From assembly GCA_938012815.1 (NCBI GenBank), contig CALLVV010000031.1:1-64000 (forward strand): a stretch of 64,000 bases of DNA, in the 5' to 3' direction. The stretch comes from an uncultured Propionibacteriaceae bacterium. Its GTDB lineage: Bacteria; Actinomycetota; Actinomycetes; Propionibacteriales; Propionibacteriaceae. Every line of letters starts with the position of its first letter. Within the stretch, counting starts at the first letter, position 1. Position numbers and translations under genes: made by a program. Of this stretch, positions 52,976-59,875 are shown in pieces. Below the pieces are notes generated by a model. The model saw only the letters and a list, made by a program, of their open reading frames with translations. It was not told the DNA's origin and did not search any database.

Positions 52976-53037
52976 CGGGTGTGGCTCAATCAGCCAGAGC
53001 ACCTGACGCTTCCGGTGCTCACCATCATGCCCACCCG
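52976..53037 (+). ncRNA. Second structured RNA candidate (Y RNA-like or leader hairpin)
   Basis: A long hairpin: CGGGTG-T-GGC (52976-52985, single bulged T) pairs with GCCCACCCG (53029-53037), and an upper stem GAGCACC/GGTGCTC (52997-53003, 53014-53020) has a 10-nt loop. The large internal loop between them, and the bulged lower helix, recall the Ro60-binding stem of Y RNAs. A tRNA D-arm-like string (GCTC, loop, GAGC) is also present. It ends 50 nt before the Ro60 start codon, so it could instead be a 5'-UTR element. Confidence 0.4.
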
Positions 53038-53087
53038 GGCTTTCCGACCCATGGGTGCGAACACGAACAGTGAAGGGAGGCAACACC

Positions 53088-54659
53088 ATGGACGTATTGC
53101 GCGAGATGAACCTGCGGAGCACGCCGCAGAGCGAACCCGCAGACGAACGGCAGGTCCGGAACTCGGCGGGTGGCCATACCTTCCAGCTGGACGACGTGGC
53201 GCGTCTGCGTCGTTTCCTGACGCTCGGGGTCGACTCGGGCACCTACTACGCTTCGGCCAGGGAACTCGCCATCGACAACGTCGAGGTTCTCAAACGCATG
53301 GCCGCCTCCGACCCGGAGACCCTCGTCGCAACCATCGTCGACGTCTCCACCCGGGGAGCTGCGCCCAGGCAGAACCCGGTGCTGTTCGCGCTGGCCTACG
53401 CGGCATCCGTGCCCGCGGCCGCGCCGCTGGCGCTGGCCGCGCTGCCCAGGGTGGCGCGCACGGGGATGCACCTGTTCATCTTCGCCGGTTACGTGCAGCA
53501 GTTCCGCGGCTGGGGCCGCGGGCTTCGCCGGGCGGTCGGGAACTGGTACACGGGCAGGCGGGCCGACGACCTGGCCCACCAGGCGGTCAAGTACCGCCAG
53601 CGCAAAGGCTGGACGCACCGCGACCTGCTGCGCCTGTCGCACCCGGCCACCTCCGTTCCCGAGCTGCGTACCCTGTTCGACTGGATCGTCCGCGGCTCGA
53701 TCGGCGAGGACACCCCCGAGCTGGTGCGCGCCTTCCTGGCCGCGCAGGAGGCGACGACCGTCGCAGCCTGGACCGACCTGGTGCGCGAGCACCGGCTGGC
53801 CTGGGAGATGCTGCCGGATGCCGCGCTGCGTGAGCCGGAGGTCTGGGAGGCGCTGCTCGACGCAGGGATTCCGCAGACCGCTCTGATGCGTCAGCTCCCG
53901 CGACTCACGAGGCTGGGGCTCCTGGACGACCTGAGTGCCCGCACCGAACAGGTGTGCGCCCAGCTCGCCGATCCCGACCGGCTCCGCAGGGCGCGCGTCC
54001 ACCCGGTGAACGTGCTGGTCGCGGGCCGCACCTACGCCTCCGGGCGTTCAATGCGGGGCAGCTCCACATGGCAGCCGAGCGCCAGGGTGATCGACGCCCT
54101 CGACGCGGCTTTCTACGCGGCCTTCGGTGCGGTGACGCCCTCCGGGAAGCGCACGATGCTCGCTCTGGACGTCTCCGGGTCGATGTTGTGCAGCCACATC
54201 GCGGGCCTGCCGATCACCGCATGCGAGGCCTCCGCCGCCTTGGCGCTGGTGCAGCTTGCCACCGAACCCGTCTCGGCGGTCGTCGGCTTCGCCAGAGGAC
54301 TGGTGCCCCTCGACCTGTCGCCGAGGCAGCGTCTCGATGACGCGCTGCGCAAGATCGGGAACCTGCCGTTCGGCGACACCGACTGCGCGCAGCCGATGCT
54401 CCACGCGCTGAAGCGCCGGCTGGAGGTGGACACCTTCGTGGTCTACACCGACAACGAGACCTGGTGCGGAAGAATCCACCCCCATCAGGCCTTGGCGAGA
54501 TACCGCAGGGAGAGCGGGATCCCTGCGAAGCTGGTGGTGGTGGGCATGACCTCCACCGGGTTCAGCATCGCCGACCCGGCCGATGCTGGAATGCTGGACG
54601 TCGCCGGATTCGACCACGCTGTGCCCAACCTGATCTCGGAGTTCTCGCGTGGCTTCTAG
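53088..54659 (+). CDS. rsr: Ro60 ortholog (TROVE and vWA domains)
   Basis: A 523-residue ring-type RNA-binding protein. Residues about 20-340 form the TROVE alpha-helical repeat domain, and residues about 355-523 the von Willebrand A domain with MIDAS DVSGS (361-365). The TDNETW stretch (about 454-459) and IPAKLVVVGMTSTGFSIADP are almost as in animal Ro60. In bacteria such proteins bind Y RNAs and tether polynucleotide phosphorylase for structured-RNA decay, or act in stress survival. ATG 53088 has GGAGG at 53076-53080. It overlaps the next gene by 11 nt. Confidence 0.93.
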   Translation: MDVLREMNLRSTPQSEPADERQVRNSAGGHTFQLDDVARLRRFLTLGVDSGTYYASARELAIDNVEVLKRMAASDPETLVATIVDVSTRGAAPRQNPVLFALAYAASVPAAAPLALAALPRVARTGMHLFIFAGYVQQFRGWGRGLRRAVGNWYTGRRADDLAHQAVKYRQRKGWTHRDLLRLSHPATSVPELRTLFDWIVRGSIGEDTPELVRAFLAAQEATTVAAWTDLVREHRLAWEMLPDAALREPEVWEALLDAGIPQTALMRQLPRLTRLGLLDDLSARTEQVCAQLADPDRLRRARVHPVNVLVAGRTYASGRSMRGSSTWQPSARVIDALDAAFYAAFGAVTPSGKRTMLALDVSGSMLCSHIAGLPITACEASAALALVQLATEPVSAVVGFARGLVPLDLSPRQRLDDALRKIGNLPFGDTDCAQPMLHALKRRLEVDTFVVYTDNETWCGRIHPHQALARYRRESGIPAKLVVVGMTSTGFSIADPADAGMLDVAGFDHAVPNLISEFSRGF

Positions 54660-54942
54660 GAACACAACACCGGATGGCGGCACCGTCGCGCTGAAGGGCG
54701 CGGTCGGGGCCGCCACCCGGCGTTCGGGGGGAGTCTCGGATCTCAGGGCTGCGAGGGCCCGGGAGCTTCACGAGCAGGTGGCGGAGGCGGAACGCCGCGC
54801 CGCCCGGCTGAGGGCCGAACGGGACCGGCTGATCCGGCAGCTGCGCGACGAGGATTCCGAACGCTGGTCCTACGGTGCCCTGGCGAAGGTGATCGGGTGC
54901 AGTCGCGAACTCGTGGCCCAGGTGTCCAAGCGTCGCGGCTGA
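54649..54942 (+). CDS. Small coiled-coil/HTH protein coupled to Ro60
   Basis: A 97-residue protein. Residues about 30-65 are a charged helix likely to form a coiled coil (ARARELHEQVAEAERRAARL), and the end is an HTH-like WSYGALAKVIGCSRELVAQVSK. The gene overlaps the Ro60 stop by 11 nt, so it is made from the same mRNA. It could be a regulator of the locus or a nucleic-acid-binding partner. Confidence 0.7.
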   Translation: MASRNTTPDGGTVALKGAVGAATRRSGGVSDLRAARARELHEQVAEAERRAARLRAERDRLIRQLRDEDSERWSYGALAKVIGCSRELVAQVSKRRG

Positions 54943-55009
54943 GAGATCAGGCGATCGGTTGGCCCGGCCGAGGAGGTCGGATCGCGCCTTCAACCGGGTG
55001 TCCGCGTCA

Positions 55010-55897
55010 TCAGAGCCGGGTGACCGAGTGGGAGAAGCGGCACCAGAGCCGCACTTCCAGCTTCTTGCCCCCGCGAGTGTGTGTCTCGAATTGCCCCCAT
55101 TGACCGTAGGCGAGTACCTCGGCTCCCGCCTCGAAGTCCAGGATGGATTTGTTGCAACTGCGCAGCGCTGCTGTTACCGCTGTCCCTGTGCCTCCGGTGT
55201 GCAGGGGCAGAAACCAGCTCTTTCCGTTGTTTGACGGACGCGGTCCGTGAATCACGCGTCCGTGCGCGGCCACTGGGTGCCGTGATTTCTCGTCGTGGGC
55301 GATGAGCAGAAGAGGCCCCAAGGGTTGCTCGAGATCGAAACAGAACCTGACCCAGGGTATTGATTCTCCCTGCCAGCGTGCTGTGAAGAACTTCAGTGCC
55401 ATTGGGTCATTGTCGAACTCGCGGAGCAGGCGAACGATATCCCGGGCGACTTGAATTGTTTTCGGAAGTGGCTTCCAGTTGCGTGGTGCTTTGAAAGACA
55501 ATCTTTGTGTCGTCTTCATTTTCGCTGAGGAATCTCTGGGGCTCGGTGCTCCCCGGTTCCTTTCGTTCAGCAGTAGTGTGTAATTGGAGCCTGCTTTCTC
55601 GATGGCATGGGCGTTGATCCGGTGAAGTTCGTCGGCGCGTCGGTCGAATGCGAACCGGCAGCCCTCGCGATGATCGCCGGTCGTGCGATTGATCAACGCG
55701 TAATGAGCTTTCACCTCGGAAATTCCGCGTCCTCGGCGGCGTGTGCATCCAGAGACGGCTTTCACGGGCGTGCCGCACGCTTCGCAGCTCAGGGGCTTCG
55801 TGAAAGGCCAGGGAATCTCGTCCAACGCGTCCAGACCGAATGACTTCCCATACCTGTCCTTCACTCGTGGCACGCTCACCCCATGTGAGTTCTTCAC
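55010..55897 (-). CDS. Orphan protein with N-terminal zinc-ribbon-like motif
   Basis: A 295-residue protein I do not recognise. The N-terminal part has LSCEACGTPVKA (CxxC) and later HYAL and DHREGCRF, a CxxC...H...HxxxC arrangement as in the zinc-ribbon of CoiA-like nuclease-associated proteins. The rest has no known motif. The GTG at 55897 is well supported by GAGGAGG 7 nt before it. The gene is AT-richer than its neighbours, especially in its first half, and a palindrome lies upstream, which suggests a transferred gene. It converges with the HTH gene of the Ro60 operon. Confidence 0.65.
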   Translation of the reverse strand: MKNSHGVSVPRVKDRYGKSFGLDALDEIPWPFTKPLSCEACGTPVKAVSGCTRRRGRGISEVKAHYALINRTTGDHREGCRFAFDRRADELHRINAHAIEKAGSNYTLLLNERNRGAPSPRDSSAKMKTTQRLSFKAPRNWKPLPKTIQVARDIVRLLREFDNDPMALKFFTARWQGESIPWVRFCFDLEQPLGPLLLIAHDEKSRHPVAAHGRVIHGPRPSNNGKSWFLPLHTGGTGTAVTAALRSCNKSILDFEAGAEVLAYGQWGQFETHTRGGKKLEVRLWCRFSHSVTRL

Positions 55898-56332
55898 ATC
55901 TGACCTCCTCGGGATCCAGTCGTTGACATGTCAATGTGTCATGGCGTGTGATTGTGAACCGATGTGGAATGCGGATAGTGATGAAAACACTATCGTGTTG
56001 GGGCACTTCCCCGATCTGCCCCTGTGTCCGGGAAGGCCGGTGTTGAAGGATCGTGAAAATACGGGAACCTCACGAAACAGGCAGAGGGGAAACACCGGGT
56101 CATGTGGTCAGGGTTCTCCCGACGGGCTGATCGGCTCGGTGGCTGCGCAGCGGGAACGTCGAAGCGCCCCGGCTCTGCCCTGAGCCTCGCCAGCGGACGC
56201 GGTCCCGGTATACGAACCCACCGGTACACAACGCGCGGATGGTGATTTGGGGGGTGACCCCTGTCCGGGCGTTGGATAGGCTGGGCGGGGAAGGACACCT
56301 CATGGTCTTCATTTCACGGAAGGGCAAGCCCC
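55898..56332. other. Intergenic region upstream of eno
   Basis: 435 bp without a supported gene. TAGGCT at 56276-56281 is a plausible -10 for eno, giving a leader of about 45 nt. The first 100 bp are AT-rich compared with the rest. Confidence 0.4.
55923..55934. promoter_or_regulatory. 12-bp palindrome TTGACATGTCAA
   Basis: A perfect palindrome 25 bp upstream of the orphan gene start; each strand contains a consensus -35 (TTGACA). It could be an operator or a pair of overlapping divergent -35 boxes; no matching -10 is clear. Confidence 0.4.
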
Positions 56333-57610
56333 ATGGCAATCATTGAGTTCATCGACGCCCGCGAGGTCCTCGACTCCCGCGGCAATCCCACCGTCGAGGT
56401 CGAGGTGGTCCTCGACTCCGGAGCGGCAGGTCGCGCCATCGTCCCCTCCGGTGCCTCCACGGGTGCCTTCGAGGCCGTCGAGCTGCGTGACGGCGGCGAA
56501 CGCTACGGTGGCAAGGGAGTGCAGACCGCCGTCAAGAACGTGCTCGACGTCATCAGCGAGGACATTCTCGGTTTCGAGGCCAACGAGCAGCGCGCCGTCG
56601 ACCTCGCCATGATCGAGCTCGACGGAACCCCGAACAAGGCCAAGCTCGGAGCAAACGCCATTCTCGGGGTGTCCCTGGCCGTCGCCCACGCCGCCGCGGA
56701 GGAGGCGGAGCTCCCGCTGTACCAGTACGTAGGCGGCCCCAACGCCCACATCCTGCCCGTCCCCATGATGAACATCCTGAACGGTGGTTCGCACGCCGAC
56801 TCCAACGTGGACATCCAGGAGTTCATGATCGCCCCCATCGGCGCCGAGTCGTTCACCGAGGCCGTCGAGATGGGTGCCGGCGTCTATCACGCCCTCAAGA
56901 AAGTGCTGAAGGACCGCGGCCTGTCCACCGGTCTGGGTGACGAGGGCGGTTTCGCCCCGAACCTCGACTCCAACCGCGAGGCCCTTGATCTGATCGTCGA
57001 GGCCATCAAGAAGGCCGGGTACGAACCCGGCAAGCAGGTCGCCCTGGCCCTCGACGTCGCCGCCTCCGAGTTCTACGAAGACGGGGTGTACAAGTTCGAG
57101 GGTGCCAACAAGACCTCCGAGGAGATGATCGACTACTACGCCGGGCTGGTCCGGGCCTATCCGCTGGTCTCCATCGAGGACCCGCTGAACGAGGAGGACT
57201 GGGACGGCTGGAAGGCCATGACCGAGCGCCTCGGCGACAAGGTGCAGCTGGTCGGCGACGACCTGTTCGTCACCAACGTCGAACGTCTGCAGCGCGGTAT
57301 CGACTCCGACACCGCCAATGCGCTGCTGGTCAAGGTCAACCAGATCGGTTCGCTGTCGGAGACCATCGATGCCGTCGAGCTGGCTCACCGCGCCGGATAC
57401 CGCACCATGATGTCGCACCGCTCCGGTGAGACCGAGGACGTCACCATCGCCGACCTCGCCGTCGCCCTCGGCTGCGGTCAGATCAAGTCCGGCGCCCCGG
57501 CCCGCACCGACCGTGTCGCCAAGTACAACCAACTGATGCGCATCGAGCAGAACCTGGACGACGCGGCCGTCTACGCCGGACGTTCCGCGTTCCCGCGTTT
57601 CAAGGGCTGA
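56333..57610 (+). CDS. eno: Enolase
   Basis: A 425-residue glycolytic enzyme interconverting 2-phosphoglycerate and phosphoenolpyruvate. Signatures are the N-terminal AREVLDSRGNPTVEVEV, the loop PSGASTGAFEAVELRDG, MMNILNGGSHADSNVDIQEFM, LGDEGGFAPNL, SIEDPLNEEDW, VGDDLFVTN, and MMSHRSGETEDVTIADLAV with the catalytic lysine loop before it (LVKVNQIGS). Confidence 0.96.
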   Translation: MAIIEFIDAREVLDSRGNPTVEVEVVLDSGAAGRAIVPSGASTGAFEAVELRDGGERYGGKGVQTAVKNVLDVISEDILGFEANEQRAVDLAMIELDGTPNKAKLGANAILGVSLAVAHAAAEEAELPLYQYVGGPNAHILPVPMMNILNGGSHADSNVDIQEFMIAPIGAESFTEAVEMGAGVYHALKKVLKDRGLSTGLGDEGGFAPNLDSNREALDLIVEAIKKAGYEPGKQVALALDVAASEFYEDGVYKFEGANKTSEEMIDYYAGLVRAYPLVSIEDPLNEEDWDGWKAMTERLGDKVQLVGDDLFVTNVERLQRGIDSDTANALLVKVNQIGSLSETIDAVELAHRAGYRTMMSHRSGETEDVTIADLAVALGCGQIKSGAPARTDRVAKYNQLMRIEQNLDDAAVYAGRSAFPRFKG

Positions 57611-57640
57611 TGCGCACCGCGAATCGGTCAGACTGGTCGT

Positions 57641-58213
57641 ATGCCCAGTAATCCCAGGAACAAGCCCGCGGGTAGTGGTCCGGGACGTGGTTCACCACGG
57701 TCCCGGACCGCTGCCCGTCCGGGAGAGCGAGTCTCCAGCGGACGGTCCCGAACCCGTCCTCTTGACGCGGAGGCCGTGGCCCAGGCCGCCGAGGAAAGGC
57801 CGCGCGTTTCCTCCTCCGAACGTGCGCTTGGGATGACCTGGCGGCTGTTGATCCTGGGCGTGGTGATGGCCGCCCTGGCCGTCACGCTCGCCCAGAGCCT
57901 GCGTGTCTACTTCGCCCAGGCGAAGGAGAAGGCGCAGCTGCAACAGCAGATCGACCAGACCAAGCAGGAGATCGCCACCCTCGACGACCAGCTGGCCCGT
58001 TGGAAGGATCCCGCCTTCGTGAAGGCGGAGGCCAGGATGCGGCTCGGCTGGGTGGTTCCGGGGGAGACCGGGTACCGGGTGATCGGGGCCGACGGCAAAC
58101 CCATCGGTGGTGACTCCACGGTCCTGTCCCCCAGCAAACCCAGTACCGGCATGTGGTGGCAGCAGATGTGGGGATCGGTGGGAGTGGCCGATGCGCCCGC
58201 AGAGGAGAAGTGA
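57641..58213 (+). CDS. FtsB/DivIC-type septum formation protein
   Basis: A 190-residue bitopic protein. A basic cytoplasmic tail (1-65) is followed by one transmembrane helix (about 67-88, MTWRLLILGVVMAALAVTLA) and a coiled coil (about 95-125, AKEKAQLQQQIDQTKQEIATL), then the RMRLGWVVPGETGYRVI conserved end. It fits the FtsB/DivIC family of the divisome and the eno-ftsB-DUF501-ppx order. A CAGACT hexamer sits 6 nt before the ATG. Confidence 0.88.
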   Translation: MPSNPRNKPAGSGPGRGSPRSRTAARPGERVSSGRSRTRPLDAEAVAQAAEERPRVSSSERALGMTWRLLILGVVMAALAVTLAQSLRVYFAQAKEKAQLQQQIDQTKQEIATLDDQLARWKDPAFVKAEARMRLGWVVPGETGYRVIGADGKPIGGDSTVLSPSKPSTGMWWQQMWGSVGVADAPAEEK

Positions 58214-58219
58214 GAGTTC

Positions 58220-58750
58220 TTGAACACCGACACCGGGCGTGCCCCGGACCCGGCGGGGGATGCCCCGACCGCTGTTGATCTCGGGGTGATAGAGGAACAG
58301 CTGGGACGCACCCCGCGGGGGGTGGTCGCGGTGGCGTGGCGTTGTCCCTGCGGGCGTCCCGGGGTCATCACCACTCTTCCCAGACTCGACAACGGTACCC
58401 CGTTCCCGACCGTCTACTACCTGACCAATCCGCGATACGTCGCGGCCTGCTCGTCGCTGGAGGCGTCGGGCCTGATGGCGGAGATGACGCAACGGCTCCA
58501 GCAGGATGAGGAACTCGCGGCCCGGTACCGGGCCGCCCACGAGGCCTATCTCACCGACCGCACCGCCCTCGGAGTCGTACCGGAGATCGAGGGCGTCTCG
58601 GCGGGTGGAATGCCTACCCGTGTCAAATGCCTTCACGTTCTCGTGGGGCATGCGCTGGCTGTGGGGCCCGGGGTGAATCCCCTCGGCGACGAGGCCCTGG
58701 CCCTGGTCCGGGAGCGGGTGGGGGAGAACTGCTGCGAGGAGCCGGCATGA
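58220..58750 (+). CDS. DUF501 protein
   Basis: A 176-residue protein of the DUF501 family, always near ftsB and ppx in actinobacteria; function unknown. Conserved parts are EQLGRTPRGVVAVAWRCPCGRP, TPFPTVYYLTNP and MPTRVKCLHVLVGHALAVGPG. Cysteines in CPCG and RVKC may bind a metal. The start is probably TTG 58220 after GAGGAG. It overlaps ppx as ATGA. Confidence 0.88.
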   Translation: MNTDTGRAPDPAGDAPTAVDLGVIEEQLGRTPRGVVAVAWRCPCGRPGVITTLPRLDNGTPFPTVYYLTNPRYVAACSSLEASGLMAEMTQRLQQDEELAARYRAAHEAYLTDRTALGVVPEIEGVSAGGMPTRVKCLHVLVGHALAVGPGVNPLGDEALALVRERVGENCCEEPA

Positions 58751-59655
58751 GGGTGGCCGCCATCGATTGCGGCACCAATTCCATCCGGCTGCTCGTGCTG
58801 GCGGGCAGCCGCGAGGCCCCCGTGGAGCTGGTGCGCGAGGTGCGCTTGGCGCGACTCGGGCAGGGTGTCGACGCCACCGGAGAGTTCCATCCCGATGCAC
58901 TGGCCCGGACCTTCGCCGTGTGTGAGGAATACGCTCGGATCATCCGTCATCACGGGGCCGAGAAGGTGCGTTTCGTCGCGACCTCCGCCGCCCGCGATGT
59001 GTCGAATCGGCAACTGCTCGTCGACGGGGTGCGCGAACGTCTGGGTGTGGGCGTGGATGTGATCCCGGGGCAGGAGGAGGCTCGGCTGTCCAGCATCGGT
59101 GCGCTCTACGCGCTGGATGTGGCCTCACCGACCCTGGTCGTCGACATCGGCGGCGGATCCACCGAGCTGGTGCTGGCGGACGGGACGGGGAGGATCTTCC
59201 ATTCGGTTTCCCTGAACGTCGGCGCGGTGCGGCTCCGGGAACGTTTCCTGCACACCGATCCTCCAACTCCGGGGGAGCAGAAAGACGCCAGGGGGTTCGT
59301 CGGTGAGCTGCTGGACGGTTCTGGAATCGATTTTGCGGCCGTCGCGGGCGCGGTCGGGGTAGCGGGCACCGTCACCAGCGTCGGTGCCCGGGTACTCGGA
59401 TTGGAGAGCTACTCCCGCGAGGCGATACACGGCCTGGTGCTGGGGCGCGGCGACGTCGACGCGGTGACGGAGCACTGGTTGACCACCCCGGTGGGCCTCA
59501 TAGAGCAGGAACCCTGCATGCACCCGCTTCGCGCCGGGGTGATCGGGGCGGGTGCGTTGATCCTCGACGAGACGATTTCCCGGATTCCGGGGGAAATAAT
59601 TCGTATCAGCGAAACAGACATCCTCGACGCAATAGCCTTGGAGCTGCTGGACTGA
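58747..59655 (+). CDS. ppx: Exopolyphosphatase / pppGpp phosphatase family
   Basis: A 302-residue Ppx/GppA protein of the ASKHA fold. Motifs are AAIDCGTNSIRLLV, VATSAARDVSN, GQEEARLSSIGAL, VVDIGGGSTELVL and GVAGTVTSVGA. It is the short actinobacterial type without an HD domain, comparable to Rv1026, and hydrolyses polyphosphate or (p)ppGpp. The stop is 4 nt before a tRNA gene. Confidence 0.92.
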   Translation: MRVAAIDCGTNSIRLLVLAGSREAPVELVREVRLARLGQGVDATGEFHPDALARTFAVCEEYARIIRHHGAEKVRFVATSAARDVSNRQLLVDGVRERLGVGVDVIPGQEEARLSSIGALYALDVASPTLVVDIGGGSTELVLADGTGRIFHSVSLNVGAVRLRERFLHTDPPTPGEQKDARGFVGELLDGSGIDFAAVAGAVGVAGTVTSVGARVLGLESYSREAIHGLVLGRGDVDAVTEHWLTTPVGLIEQEPCMHPLRAGVIGAGALILDETISRIPGEIIRISETDILDAIALELLD

Positions 59656-59659
59656 TCCG

Positions 59660-59733
59660 GCCCCCGTAGCCCAACTGGCAGAGGCAGGCGGCTTAAACCC
59701 GCCCTAGTGCGGGTTCGAGTCCCGTCGGGGGCG
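59660..59733 (+). tRNA. tRNA with anticodon TAA (Leu), short variable loop
   Basis: The acceptor is GCCCCCG/CGGGGGC (59660-59666, 59726-59732) with G73. The anticodon arm is GGCGG, loop CTTAAAC, CCGCC, so the anticodon is TAA. The variable loop is only five bases (CTAGT), and the T-arm loop is TTCGAGT. By anticodon it reads the UUA leucine codon, but ordinary bacterial tRNA-Leu has a long variable arm. CCA is not encoded. Confidence 0.9.
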
Positions 59734-59862
59734 CCGGCGGCACCCACGACATTTCCGTTTGCCGGGCAGGTCCGAGTGGCCGGCAAGGTCGCCTCCGCCC
59801 TCCGGACACTGTGCATCTGGTGGCCGCGGCTGGGGTATCCACGGAATCGAGGTTTCAACCGA

Positions 59863-59868
59863 TAGATT
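59863..59868 (+). promoter_or_regulatory. -10 element TAGATT of leaderless purL
   Basis: TAGATT lies 7 nt before the GTG of purL. No ribosome-binding site is present, so translation probably starts on a leaderless mRNA. Confidence 0.5.
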
Positions 59869-59875
59869 TGCTCTC

